Below, piece by piece: positions 1 through 9,206 of a DNA stretch of 64,000 bases. This DNA comes from Chitinophagaceae bacterium (GTDB taxonomy: Bacteria > Bacteroidota > Bacteroidia > Chitinophagales > Chitinophagaceae), in assembly GCA_017307755.1 (NCBI GenBank), contig JAFKGQ010000018.1, positions 124,001-188,000 on the forward strand. Reading direction: 5' to 3'. Each line of letters opens with the position of its first letter. Positions within the stretch are counted from its first letter, which is position 1. A program made the position numbers and the translations under genes. The notes under the pieces were generated by a model. The model searched no databases and was not told the origin of the DNA. It saw nothing but the letters and a program-made list of their open reading frames with translations.

Positions 1-403
1 CTCCATACACCTGGGCATTGTCGATCTCGGTTACGACACTCCTGTTGCCATCGCCATCATAAGAGTAGATAAAAAAGGTATAGGAGTACTCCGAAAGATG
101 ATCGATCACACACTTCACCGTGTCGGACGTATTATGGGATGTAGCTGGCAGCACCACCGAATCCACGCCGCCATTCCAGGTCACCACATATTTGGCGATG
201 CTGGGGTCCGGGCTGGGACGCCAGGTAAGCATCAGTCTGCCATTACCCGGCAGCACCTGCGGGTTGCTCACCCTGCCCGGATACGTTATTTCCGTATTGT
301 TGAGGAACTTCCGGTAATCCGTGGCCTTTTTACTGCAGCCCCATACCAAGAGGAAACAGACCAGCAGGATCCTGGAATTGCTGTAATATTTTTTCATTGT
401 CAT
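1..403 (-). CDS. DUF4998-type lipoprotein, 3' end cut by window edge
   Basis: Reading leftwards from ATG 403 (or 397) gives an open frame to the window edge (134 residues seen). It opens with a lipoprotein signal (hydrophobic stretch, then VWGC, Cys23, then SKK), so it is probably anchored in the outer membrane. After it comes a fibronectin-like segment with TYPGRVSNPQVLPGNGRLML and later YDGDGNRSV, which matches my recollection of DUF4998 proteins of Bacteroidota SusC/SusD loci. It starts 5 to 11 bases after the stop of the DUF5000-type gene and is the fourth gene of locus A. Probable role: surface glycan binding or scaffolding; the family has no assigned activity that I know of. The C-terminus lies outside the window. 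Confidence 0.75.
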   Translation of the reverse strand, partial: MTMKKYYSNSRILLVCFLLVWGCSKKATDYRKFLNNTEITYPGRVSNPQVLPGNGRLMLTWRPSPDPSIAKYVVTWNGGVDSVVLPATSHNTSDTVKCVIDHLSEYSYTFFIYSYDGDGNRSVVTEIDNAQVYG

Positions 404-407
404 TTTT

Positions 408-1655
408 TTATCTTGGATCTCCATAAAATGTCATTTCTTCTATGTTGAAAAAGGTGTTGGTCTTCGATACGTTCTGCAGGCATTCAAATCGTATATAACG
501 CACTTTGGGGAGATTGAAGTCGAAATTATAGGAGAAGCCCGCATTCCAGAAGGAAAGGTCATCGTTTGTATACTGCGGATTGGGGAGCCCTGAAGGTTTA
601 TCCGGCAGGGTGAAAAATCCCAGGTTAACCCAGCCGTTAGGCGTGACACCTCCTACGGGTGGGAGATGGTCCGCATCAGGCATGGTTTCGTCGACAGGCG
701 TGCTGGAACGTCCCCATAATACCCAGGTCAGCGGGGCTCCCGCCTGCCAAAGCCAGTTCCCGCTGCCATCAATGCCCCTGTCCCAGATGATATAACGGCT
801 CAGTTTTGCCGTCTCGCCCATGTCGAATGTGATCACGGCCGGCCATACCAGTGGTTGAATGGGTTGCGTAGTGTGATAGCCGGGCGACCCGGTATTGCCG
901 TCCCATATATTTTGTATGACCCATCCAAAACCTGTAGGCGCATCCGTGCCAAGGACATAGGGCATGAATTTGGATTTGTCCATCTGAGATTCATAAAGAG
1001 GCTTGATATTATTAAACACGGTGTCGGATATATTCCCCCACTTGTCCGTGATGTACACACCAAACTGTCTCGGAATCGTGTCGTAACCACGCAAACTGAA
1101 TTGGATAGTGTCCTTATCCGAATAGTTCTGTGAGATCACCTGCAGTTTGTTTTGAATATCCGCTGTGATAGTGATCACCCCGACGGGAGCCCGTAATTTA
1201 TTAAGGGCCATGATATGCACGCCGCTAAAGTCGGGGCTCATGGTCACGGTAGGCAGGGTCTTTCTATACGCAGGCGTGTCGGGATGGACGGTGACGACCA
1301 CGGAGTCACTTCGGACTTCCGCCCGGCTGACCGTCCAAAGCGTTACCTGGTAATCCTGGCTTTTGGCAAAACCACCCACCGTAATGCTGTCGGAATAGTA
1401 AGAGGATTTGGTTTGACGGCTGGCTTTATCATTGATCTTGTACTGTGCCTGCACATAAAGTATATTCTTCGAGTCGGGCAGGTCATACGTGATATAAGCA
1501 CCGCCATTGAAGTTTGTTACCTTGATATTCGTTACGACCCCCGGCTTGGTCTTGTCATTGGAGACGATGGTATTATAGCCGTCCGTCTTCTTACAGCCAG
1601 GTTGCAGCGCCAGCACCAGCAACAGGATGAACGATGATATTTTATATGCTTTCAT
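408..1655 (-). CDS. DUF4959/DUF5126/DUF5000-type SusC/D-associated lipoprotein
   Basis: The start at ATG 1655 is chosen because it gives a clean lipoprotein signal (MKAYKISSFILLLVLALQPG then Cys21-Lys-Lys); an upstream ATG at 1682 overlaps the SusD stop and adds nine residues before the signal. The product is 415 residues. A fibronectin-like N-terminal part is followed by a middle domain (about 120-230) and a C-terminal discoidin-like carbohydrate-binding region that ends KVRYIRFECLQNVSKTNTFFNIEEMTFYG, split here for reference as KVRYIRFECLQN and FFNIEEMTFYGD. This order is typical of DUF4959-DUF5126-DUF5000 proteins encoded just after SusD. The likely role is surface glycan binding next to the SusCD complex. 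It lies 20 bases after SusD and 5 bases before the DUF4998 gene, so the four genes form one operon. No catalytic motif is seen. Confidence 0.8.
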   Translation of the reverse strand: MKAYKISSFILLLVLALQPGCKKTDGYNTIVSNDKTKPGVVTNIKVTNFNGGAYITYDLPDSKNILYVQAQYKINDKASRQTKSSYYSDSITVGGFAKSQDYQVTLWTVSRAEVRSDSVVVTVHPDTPAYRKTLPTVTMSPDFSGVHIMALNKLRAPVGVITITADIQNKLQVISQNYSDKDTIQFSLRGYDTIPRQFGVYITDKWGNISDTVFNNIKPLYESQMDKSKFMPYVLGTDAPTGFGWVIQNIWDGNTGSPGYHTTQPIQPLVWPAVITFDMGETAKLSRYIIWDRGIDGSGNWLWQAGAPLTWVLWGRSSTPVDETMPDADHLPPVGGVTPNGWVNLGFFTLPDKPSGLPNPQYTNDDLSFWNAGFSYNFDFNLPKVRYIRFECLQNVSKTNTFFNIEEMTFYGDPR

Positions 1656-1675
1656 ATGTCTTTGAGCAATTTTGA

Positions 1676-3592
1676 TTACCAATAAAGGGTCTGTGTAAGA
1701 TTAGGGTTCGTCAGAATGTCATAATCCTGTATCGGGTAGAAGTAGTTCCGCAGTCCGAATATGGGCTGGAATACGTTCAACACCTGATAGTAGCCATTGA
1801 CCGTCCTGTCAAATACATTCCATCCCTGTACCGGGCCCGCCAACACACTCTGCAGCTCTTTCCATCTCCTCAGATCCCAGCCTGCCTGTCCTTCAAAAGC
1901 CAGCTCGATACGTCTTTCCTGGTGGATGATGGCCCGGAGCCCTTCCTTGGTAGAAGGTTTACCCGGATTGCGGGAATAATTGTTCCAGGAATCGACTACG
2001 CCTTGCAGCCCGGCCCTGGCACGTACCTGATCGATCCAATTGTATACCGTGGCGCTGGGTCCGCCCACCTCGTTAAGACATTCCGCATAGAGCAGCCAGA
2101 GACTGGTCAGCCGTATGAACGGCCAGGAATACCCTTGCCATACACTGGACTGACCCGCCGTAGACTGGTAAGGCACCAGCTTTTTTGCCCAATAACCCGT
2201 TGCATTAAAACGCAGCTGGTCGGGAGGTGAAGCAAACCCATTGACGGCATTGATATAATTAGGGTTCCTGTCGTCCGTATTGCCGGAACCAAACCAATTG
2301 GCGCCATCAAAAGCCACATCCGCATAATAGCGGGGCTCCCGGTGGAAATTGCCTTTGGCAGTCAGATAATCGAAATGGAGATAATAAGCATGTTGGAGAT
2401 CACCCTTCTGCAACGTATATCTACCCGCATAATCCCAGGTGTTATCCTCATTGATCGGTACGCCATGATCGGTGTAGAACAGCTCCGATTCTGCGATAGG
2501 AACAGAAAAGTTGGAATAAACGGCAAAAACATTGGCCGCGGCTTCCGCCGTCACCCGGGGAGAAGCCATATATTGCCAACCGAACTGGGGGTTGAGGGTC
2601 CATATCTGCTCCTGGTTCCAGCTGTCTACAAAAGCGCCCTGGATGGTCAGTAGTTGCCGTATAGAATCCGACAAATGGGTGATGTTACCCGTGAGCTTCA
2701 GGCTATATAATGTAGCGTTGGCAGCATTTGCCGCATCGATGGCAGCCTTGGTCGCATCCAGCGCCCGCTGCCATTTATTGGGATCATAGGTGGCCGGGAA
2801 CAGGCTTACCCCATCCTGCCTTTTCATCGCGACATAATCCGGGTTGCCATTGAACAAAGGACTGGCTTGAGTAGCCAGTACCTCGGCCTTTACCGCCAGC
2901 GCAATGGTAGACGTGATCCGGCCTGACTCCAGCGCTGTATTCTGGATCACAGGGGGAAGGTCCTTTGCGGCCTCGTCCAGAAGACCGACCACATAGTTGA
3001 AACAGGAATCCACAGGCTGCTGTTTAATCCGCACTTGCTCCGTCGTAGCATTCACCGGAAGACTCTTATCCTGGATAGGAATAGGTCCATACATACGTAG
3101 CAGCCAGTAGTGATAATAGGCTTTCAGGAACTTTGCTTCGGCTATCCATCTTGTCTTATCATAGGCGTTAAGATCTCTCGGTACGTTGATATTGTCAAGG
3201 AGCGTATTACACCGCCGGATAGGCTGCCAGAGGTTTAGTCCCATATTATATCCGTCCCAATAGTTCAGAATAGGATTAGCGCTGTTCTGCGTACCGCGGA
3301 GTATCTGAAAACCACCATCCCCGCCCTGCCCTAAAATATTCTGGTCTTGCAGCGGATAAGGGAAGATGATCTCGCCGGAAGTGGTAAAGCCTGCATTACG
3401 CCGCACATCGGACAGGTTCTGCAACGCATTGTAACACCCAAAAAGATAAGCCTGGGTCTCATTGGCATTGACAAAGGAGCTTTCGAGGGTGGCCACGTTG
3501 TCAGGTACGACGTCCAGGTATTTTTTACAGGAAGAAAACATGGCCGCGGACAGCGACGCCATGAGCAATATTTTTATGATCGTTCTCATCAT
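1676..3592 (-). CDS. RagB/SusD family nutrient-uptake lipoprotein (locus A)
   Basis: 638 residues with a lipobox ending SSC (Cys22) followed by KKYLDVVP, the usual start of mature SusD proteins. The N-terminal SusD-like domain contains ETQAYLFGCYNALQN; the RagB/SusD C-terminal part has the typical IHQERRIELAFEGQAGWDLR stretch. SusD proteins cap the SusC barrel on the cell surface and bind the incoming glycan. The gene lies 9 bases after SusC, and its stop is 20 bases before the DUF5000-type gene. Two in-frame ATGs (3592 and 3589) are possible starts. It is longer than many SusD proteins (about 500-600), which fits the longer members seen with DUF5000 partners. The ligand cannot be told from the sequence. 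Confidence 0.95.
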   Translation of the reverse strand: MMRTIIKILLMASLSAAMFSSCKKYLDVVPDNVATLESSFVNANETQAYLFGCYNALQNLSDVRRNAGFTTSGEIIFPYPLQDQNILGQGGDGGFQILRGTQNSANPILNYWDGYNMGLNLWQPIRRCNTLLDNINVPRDLNAYDKTRWIAEAKFLKAYYHYWLLRMYGPIPIQDKSLPVNATTEQVRIKQQPVDSCFNYVVGLLDEAAKDLPPVIQNTALESGRITSTIALAVKAEVLATQASPLFNGNPDYVAMKRQDGVSLFPATYDPNKWQRALDATKAAIDAANAANATLYSLKLTGNITHLSDSIRQLLTIQGAFVDSWNQEQIWTLNPQFGWQYMASPRVTAEAAANVFAVYSNFSVPIAESELFYTDHGVPINEDNTWDYAGRYTLQKGDLQHAYYLHFDYLTAKGNFHREPRYYADVAFDGANWFGSGNTDDRNPNYINAVNGFASPPDQLRFNATGYWAKKLVPYQSTAGQSSVWQGYSWPFIRLTSLWLLYAECLNEVGGPSATVYNWIDQVRARAGLQGVVDSWNNYSRNPGKPSTKEGLRAIIHQERRIELAFEGQAGWDLRRWKELQSVLAGPVQGWNVFDRTVNGYYQVLNVFQPIFGLRNYFYPIQDYDILTNPNLTQTLYW

Positions 3593-3601
3593 TTTGATCT
3601 T

Positions 3602-6600
3602 TTAGAAGTTGGCATTGATACCGACATTGAAAACTTTCTGAACAGGATATCCAAATCCCTGCCCGGCCATCTCGGGGTCCCATAATTTGAAATGGCTCCA
3701 GGTCACCAGGTTAAGTCCGTTAAAATAAATACGGAGGTTCTCCATAAAAGCACGCCTGACCAGGTTCTTTGGAAAAGTATAGCCTATTTCAAGAGACTTG
3801 AGACGCATAAAACTTCCGTCCCGCATCCACCAGGTACTCGCCTGCTGATTGTTTGCAACATCATAGGTCGACAGCCTGGGCCACAACGCATAAAGGCTTT
3901 GGTTCTCTTCAGACCAGTGATTCTCCGCATAGGCTTTCAATATCTGAGCGTTGTTGACAAAGGGGGTAGTGCCATAATAGCCATTGTACCTGTCATCCTG
4001 CGATGTCGGATTGATAAAGAAAGACTCCCTGGCCAGTCCCTGGAAAAAGGCATTGATGTCAAAACCCTTATACCCTGCAGATACGCCAAATCCATAGATT
4101 ATCTGGGGGGTGGTGGGCAGACCGATGGGCACCTGGTCATCCTGGTTGATGATGCCGTCCTTGTTGATATCCCTGTATTTGATGTCTCCACCCTGGGGCA
4201 GCGGGCCGCCAAAGGTCTGGGGAGGGGAATTGATGGCTTCCTTGTCGTCCACAAAAAGCCGCTCGGCAATGTACCCAAACGGCTGGTTGATGGGCTGCCC
4301 GGACTGGTAGCGGTAAGGATACTTGTACTGGGGTTCTTCTACATGCCCATATTTGCTGGAAGTGATGGTGAGATTACCAAGCATGGAAACCCAGATATCC
4401 TTGGAAAAATTCTGTTTATAATCCGCATGCAGATCGAGCCCCTTGGCATAGGCCGTACCAAGATTTGCCTTGACGTTGGATTCCAATCCTTCTGTAACAG
4501 GGATATATCCGCGACGCTGGAAGATGTTCTTGCGGAATTCCCAATAGTATTCCGCGATAACGTTGAAGTTTTTGTTCAACGTGAATTCCACGGCAAGATT
4601 ACTTTTATGGGAAGTTTCCCAGGTGGCGTCCGGGTTGGGATAGTTCTGGATGCTGGGTCCGTTAAGACCAAAGCTGTTCCGGGTGCCGAAATAAGCCCCC
4701 GGCCCCTGATGGGGCGTGACACTGGAAAGATAGAAGAACCGGTTGTCCTCCACCTTGTCGATATTATCGTTGCCCACCAGTCCATAGCTCCCCCTCAGTT
4801 TCAGCCGGGTAACGATATTGCCGATGTTGCCGTTCTGCCAGAAATCTTCATTCGATACAACCCAGCCGCCCCCGATAGTGGGGAAAAAGCCAAAACGGCG
4901 GTTACTGGCAAAACGTTCGGAACCGTTGTAGCCGAAATTGCCTTCCACAAAATACTTGCTTTTATAGCTGTAGGTCAGCCGGCCGGCCAACCCCAGGTTC
5001 CTGTGGGGCAAAGATAGCTGTAGGGTCTGGGCATTGGCGGTCTGTGTTTGTTCACGAGTAGCTATCAGCGTGGCGCTGATATTATGGTCGCCAAAAGCAC
5101 GGCTGTAATCTACCGTACCCATGAAATAGATATACGTGTTGACATTCTTGTTATTCCTGCTCGGATCATAGCTAAGATATTCCTGCGCTCCGCCGCCGGG
5201 CTGATTATTAAGCCAGATCAACGCATATCTGTTCACCGCGGCTGCATACCTATCGATGGTATAATAAAAAGGTCCGTATGCCCTGATCAGATCGAAATAA
5301 GAATAGCGATTGGTGCTGAAAAGACCACGGAAATTCAGTCCTCGTGTAATAAAATTCAGGTTCTGATTGACCTCGAACTGGGCGGACATACGTGATTCGG
5401 AAAAGCTTTTATAACCCCGCATAAGGTCGGCATAGGGATTATCCTGCAGACCCGCGGAGACATTCCCATTGTTCCCAAAAAGAATATGTTTTGTCAGCAG
5501 GTTGGCGCTGTCAGGCGGAAAATAGGCAGGGAAGGCGATGGGACTGGTATGCAGTGCCCTATCGTACAGGTCGGTCGCAAATCCGGATTGGTCATCCGTG
5601 ATCGGACCCGTATAGTCGTTGAAATTACCCCAAAGCCGGACAATGGCCTCCGTGGTCTTGGTCAGCTTCATGTTGACATTGGCCCGCAGCTGGTAATTCT
5701 CGAACTTCATACCGGAGTTGAAGCTGTTCACGGGATTCACCTGCATGATACCATTGTCCCTGTCATAGGACCCGGAGATATAATACTGCGCGAAGTCTGT
5801 CCCACCGCTGAGCCCCAGGTTGGCCCGCTGGGTCGTCGTCTGTTTTTTGAACAGGGTGGACATCCAGTCGACGGCAGGATAGAGATAGGGATTGTAGCCG
5901 GGCGCCTTTGTCCAGGTGGCTTCGGTACCCGCAATATCGTTGGGAGCAAACAGGGGCCTGGAGGAAGCAACCACGCCGCGGGTAGTCACTGCCTCATTAA
6001 ATAATTTCATATAGGTGACGGGATCTGCCAGCTCCACAGTCTGCGTAGGCTTGGAGACGGAATGCTCATAGCGCAGATTTACCCTGGCCTTGCCCGTCTT
6101 TCCTCCCTTGGTCGTCACAAGTATAACGCCATTAGCGCCACGTGCGCCATAAAGTGCTGCGGCGCTCGCATCCTTGAGAATGGAAAAGCTGGCGATATCA
6201 TCCACGTTGAGACGGGCAAGATCATTGGCGCTGAGCTCGATATTATCTACAAGGATCAACGGGCTTGGACTATACCCGAATGTAGTGACGCCCCGGATAA
6301 AGAACTGAGAATTGTCAAGCCCGGGCTGGCCTCCCCGCTGAAATGAGATCATCCCGGCCACCTGCCCTGCCAGGGCATTGGTAAGATTGCTGGTGGGCGT
6401 TCTCAGTTGATCGGGGTTGATGGTGGAGACAGACCCCACGATGGCCTCTTTACGCTGCTTCTGTCCGTAAGCAGTGACGATCACTGTTTCACCCGCGGGA
6501 GCCAGCTTCATAACAATAGTAAGGTTCCTGTAATTCTCGCTTACCTGGACCTTTTGATCGATGAAGCCCACATAGGAAATGACAATGATCGATCCGGATT

Positions 6601-6829
6601 CGACGTCCAGGATAAACCGACCGTTGACATCCGTAGAAGTCCCTACATTACGCCGGGACTGCGAGACGACACTGGCGCCTTCGACCTTTTTGCCGGCGGT
6701 GTCCGTAACAAGTCCGGTAACGGTGATCTTAGTACTCTGAGTTTTGGGAGGGGCCTGGGAGAAAGCTTTACAACAGAAGATTGCAAGAAAGAAAATCATC
6801 AGGCTTCCATAGCAGCCGAGTTTTTTCAT
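3602..6829 (-). CDS. SusC/RagA family TonB-linked outer membrane protein (locus A)
   Basis: 1075 residues. A signal peptide (to about residue 25) is followed by a carboxypeptidase-regulatory-like domain (about 37-112), a TonB-box-like segment (TVIVTAYGQKQRKEAIVGSV), a plug domain with the SusC signature FSILKDASAAALYGARGANG near residue 225, and a long beta-barrel ending NVGINANF with the terminal Phe typical of barrel insertion. No STN domain is present, so anti-sigma signalling through it is not expected; control is more likely by the divergent AraC regulator at 6950. It is the first gene of locus A and imports an oligosaccharide together with the SusD protein downstream. Confidence 0.96.
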   Translation of the reverse strand: MKKLGCYGSLMIFFLAIFCCKAFSQAPPKTQSTKITVTGLVTDTAGKKVEGASVVSQSRRNVGTSTDVNGRFILDVESGSIIVISYVGFIDQKVQVSENYRNLTIVMKLAPAGETVIVTAYGQKQRKEAIVGSVSTINPDQLRTPTSNLTNALAGQVAGMISFQRGGQPGLDNSQFFIRGVTTFGYSPSPLILVDNIELSANDLARLNVDDIASFSILKDASAAALYGARGANGVILVTTKGGKTGKARVNLRYEHSVSKPTQTVELADPVTYMKLFNEAVTTRGVVASSRPLFAPNDIAGTEATWTKAPGYNPYLYPAVDWMSTLFKKQTTTQRANLGLSGGTDFAQYYISGSYDRDNGIMQVNPVNSFNSGMKFENYQLRANVNMKLTKTTEAIVRLWGNFNDYTGPITDDQSGFATDLYDRALHTSPIAFPAYFPPDSANLLTKHILFGNNGNVSAGLQDNPYADLMRGYKSFSESRMSAQFEVNQNLNFITRGLNFRGLFSTNRYSYFDLIRAYGPFYYTIDRYAAAVNRYALIWLNNQPGGGAQEYLSYDPSRNNKNVNTYIYFMGTVDYSRAFGDHNISATLIATREQTQTANAQTLQLSLPHRNLGLAGRLTYSYKSKYFVEGNFGYNGSERFASNRRFGFFPTIGGGWVVSNEDFWQNGNIGNIVTRLKLRGSYGLVGNDNIDKVEDNRFFYLSSVTPHQGPGAYFGTRNSFGLNGPSIQNYPNPDATWETSHKSNLAVEFTLNKNFNVIAEYYWEFRKNIFQRRGYIPVTEGLESNVKANLGTAYAKGLDLHADYKQNFSKDIWVSMLGNLTITSSKYGHVEEPQYKYPYRYQSGQPINQPFGYIAERLFVDDKEAINSPPQTFGGPLPQGGDIKYRDINKDGIINQDDQVPIGLPTTPQIIYGFGVSAGYKGFDINAFFQGLARESFFINPTSQDDRYNGYYGTTPFVNNAQILKAYAENHWSEENQSLYALWPRLSTYDVANNQQASTWWMRDGSFMRLKSLEIGYTFPKNLVRRAFMENLRIYFNGLNLVTWSHFKLWDPEMAGQGFGYPVQKVFNVGINANF

Positions 6830-6838
6830 AATACAAGC

Positions 6839-6850
6839 ATCGTTTTGGTT
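6839..6850 (-). promoter_or_regulatory. Leader motif shared by the two susC genes (copy A)
   Basis: Read on the minus strand, AACCAAAACGAT occurs 9 bases before the susC start at 6829. The identical 12-mer lies 4 bases before the other susC start (20413-20424). It should be in the short 5' untranslated leader and could act in translation initiation or as a regulator site. Confidence 0.5.
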
Positions 6851-6864
6851 AAATAATATACCGT

Positions 6865-6895
6865 CAAAATTATACGCCCCGCCCGCTGCGGAAAA
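6865..6895 (-). promoter_or_regulatory. Candidate promoter of susC locus A
   Basis: On the minus strand TAATTTTG (6865-6872) fits the Bacteroidota -7 element TAnnTTTG exactly, and TTTT (6892-6895) lies 19 bases upstream where a TTTG -33 element is expected. Transcription would start near 6858, giving a leader of about 28 bases that contains the shared AACCAAAACGAT motif. Confidence 0.45.
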
Positions 6896-6901
6896 TAGCG
6901 C

Positions 6902-6927
6902 ATTCGTTTATTTTGATGGACTATTCG
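6902..6927. promoter_or_regulatory. Direct repeat, possible AraC operator
   Basis: ATTCG at 6902-6906 and 6923-6927, each followed by a T/A-rich run, are 21 bases apart, two helical turns, in the gap between the divergent susC and AraC genes. AraC-type regulators bind such direct half-sites. The repeat unit is short, so this is only a candidate. Confidence 0.3.
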
Positions 6928-6949
6928 ATTATTTATATATCTTGAGGTT

Positions 6950-7849
6950 ATGAAAATGCTGAAAAGACGCGACGGATTTGAAGGAGAAAAATTGATCTCC
7001 CTGCCCGAATCTGTGTGGAAGAACGCCATAAAAGCCAATCCCGTATTAGGCCAGTTGTATGTTACGCACATCGGCTATTTTCCCAAGGCGGCCTTCCATT
7101 ATCGGGAACGTAAGAGTGGGTGCGCCGATAATATCCTGATCTATTGCCTGAGAGGCAAAGGCTGGTATAAGATACGGGACAGACATTTCACGGTACAGGC
7201 AAATGAATTTATCCTGATACCTGCGACCAAAGAACCTATGCGTTATGGCGCAGACGGAGACGACCCCTGGACTATTTACTGGTGCCATTTCAGCGGCAAG
7301 GATATGGACACCTTCAACAAAAGCTTTGGCGTAGGACTGTACGACGGGCCTCACCCCATCGTTTTTAATGAAAAAGGGCTGCAGCTATGGGACACCATGT
7401 ACCAAAACCTTGAGATGGGGTACAGCAAAGAGAACCTGTATAACACGAACCTTTGTCTCTATCATTTTGTCGCCACCTTCCTGTTCCCGGAAAAACATCT
7501 GAACGACAAGAAACAGGAGACAAAGAACATGGTCCATGAAGCCATCCTTTATATGCGCAAGGAATTAGGCACCCGGCTGACCATTGAAGAGATGGCTGCC
7601 ATGCACAACCTTTCCGCCAGTCACTTCTCCAGCCTTTTTCGTAAATCCACCGGCATGTCGCCCATGGATTATTTTATACATCTCAAACTACAAAAAGCCT
7701 GTCTGCTGCTGTACACCGATGATATAAAGATCAAACATATCGCGCAGGCGCTCGGCTACGACGACCCATACTATTTTTCCCGCCTTTTTAAGAAATACCA
7801 GGGTATATCTCCCGACCAATACAGGGTATTGCGAAGAAAAGAAACATGA
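6950..7849 (+). CDS. AraC family transcriptional regulator (locus A)
   Basis: 299 residues. The N-terminal part (about 40-170) is a cupin-type sensor, with FHYRERKSGCADNILIYCLR, GKGWYKIRDR and DPWTIYWCHFSG. The C-terminal 100 residues hold two helix-turn-helix motifs (LTIEEMAAMHNLSASHFSSL and IKHIAQALGYDDPYYFSRLF). It is divergent from susC of locus A with a 120-base gap, so it is the probable activator of that locus on sensing a sugar. GAGG lies just before the ATG. The regulator at 20530 is a clear paralogue (shared GFEG.KLI.LP start and DPWTIYW). Its stop is 3 bases from the stop of the convergent MFS gene. Confidence 0.93.
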   Translation: MKMLKRRDGFEGEKLISLPESVWKNAIKANPVLGQLYVTHIGYFPKAAFHYRERKSGCADNILIYCLRGKGWYKIRDRHFTVQANEFILIPATKEPMRYGADGDDPWTIYWCHFSGKDMDTFNKSFGVGLYDGPHPIVFNEKGLQLWDTMYQNLEMGYSKENLYNTNLCLYHFVATFLFPEKHLNDKKQETKNMVHEAILYMRKELGTRLTIEEMAAMHNLSASHFSSLFRKSTGMSPMDYFIHLKLQKACLLLYTDDIKIKHIAQALGYDDPYYFSRLFKKYQGISPDQYRVLRRKET

Positions 7850-7852
7850 CCG

Positions 7853-9184
7853 CTAGTGACCCATGATGACCTCCTCCAATTCCTCCAGGGTCTTGCCCTT
7901 CGTCTCTTTAACCTTCATTCCAATAAACAGGAAACCCACAACACATATAGCAGCGTATATGTAAAAGGTGCTATCCACCAGATGATGATACAGGATGGGA
8001 AAAGTAAACACAAGGATAAAATAGGCGGCCCACAGACTTAGCACGGCAATGGAAGTGGCTGCACTCCGGACTTTATTGGGGAATATCTCGGAAATAAGCA
8101 CCCAGGTGACGGGGGCCAACGACATGGCATAAGTGCCAATGGCCGCCAGCAGATACCAGGACACCTGCGGATTTTTACCGGACAGCATCAGCACGACAAT
8201 AATATACAGGACGGCCAGCCCGCCGGCTCCGATCAACATCAACGGCTTACGCCCCACCTTGTCCACCAGCATCATAGCCAGAATAGTGAACAGGAGATTG
8301 ACGCCGCCGATAAAGACCGTCTGCAACAGCTGTTCATCCTGGGAAACACCGATACTCTGGAAAATAATGGTTGTGTAATTAAATACTACATTGATGCCGC
8401 AGAGCTGCTGGAATACAGCCAGCCCGATGCCGATAAGCACTGCCGGAAGAAAAGCTTTCTGAAAGGCAGCGGCATAACTTATACGGGTGCCCCCACCGAT
8501 AGTCCGTTGAACATCGGCAAGACTGTTGCGTGCAAAATCGACACCACCTATTTTTTCCAGCGTTACCCTGGCCAGATCCGGTTTTCCCGCTTTCACCAGC
8601 CAGCGGGGGCTTTCCGGTAGCCACCAGGCGCCGATAAAAAATAAGGCCGAGGGGATAACCCCCAGTCCGAACATCCACCGCCAGGCATCTTCGCCCATGT
8701 TACGGAGAGAATAATTCACCAGGTTGGTGATCAGTATGCCGGTGACCACCGTCAACTGATTAATGGCCACCATACGCCCCCGCAAGGGCGCCGGCGATAT
8801 CTCAGCGATATACATGGGAGATAGCATGGAAGCCATACCGACGCCAATACCGGCCATAAACCGCGCGGTAATAAAAATACCCCTTGACGATGCACATGCC
8901 ATGGCCAGGGAGGACAATCCAAAAACAGCGGCCGCTGTCAGCAAGCCCTTTTTTCTCCCGTATTTATCGCTAAGGGTCCCCGCGATCAGACAACCCACAA
9001 TAGCGCCCAAAGCCAGGCTGCCCGTGGCAAACCCTTCCCAGTAGGCATCCAATCCAAACTGTCGTTGTAAAAAAGGGAGAGCCCCCGCAATAACGGCAAA
9101 ATCAAAACCAAAAAGATACCCCCCAAGCGCAGAGATAAATGATATCCCCAGAATATAGGTATTGTTATAAGCAGATCGTGACAT
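7853..9184 (-). CDS. Sugar porter family MFS transporter
   Basis: 443 residues with about 12 membrane segments. It has the sugar-porter signatures: DKYGRKKG after the second segment, RFMAGIGVGMASMLSPMYIA with EISPAPLRGRM, PESPRWLVKAGK at the end of the first half, and DKVGRKPL in the second half. It belongs to the XylE/GalP/AraE-like group, which imports monosaccharides with protons across the inner membrane. It is the last gene of the leftward locus B operon, 22 bases after aldose 1-epimerase, which fits uptake of a monosaccharide released in the periplasm. The exact sugar cannot be read; galactose or xylose-like aldoses are reasonable guesses. Confidence 0.93.
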   Translation of the reverse strand: MSRSAYNNTYILGISFISALGGYLFGFDFAVIAGALPFLQRQFGLDAYWEGFATGSLALGAIVGCLIAGTLSDKYGRKKGLLTAAAVFGLSSLAMACASSRGIFITARFMAGIGVGMASMLSPMYIAEISPAPLRGRMVAINQLTVVTGILITNLVNYSLRNMGEDAWRWMFGLGVIPSALFFIGAWWLPESPRWLVKAGKPDLARVTLEKIGGVDFARNSLADVQRTIGGGTRISYAAAFQKAFLPAVLIGIGLAVFQQLCGINVVFNYTTIIFQSIGVSQDEQLLQTVFIGGVNLLFTILAMMLVDKVGRKPLMLIGAGGLAVLYIIVVLMLSGKNPQVSWYLLAAIGTYAMSLAPVTWVLISEIFPNKVRSAATSIAVLSLWAAYFILVFTFPILYHHLVDSTFYIYAAICVVGFLFIGMKVKETKGKTLEELEEVIMGH

Positions 9185-9206
9185 AAGGCAGCAATTTATC
9201 TTTTAT

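Noticed and set aside
3692..5017. Long open frame (441 codons) on the plus strand
   Set aside because: Entirely antisense to the SusC of locus A, with low-complexity Ile/Val/Gly/Arg composition and no domain; a codon-bias shadow.
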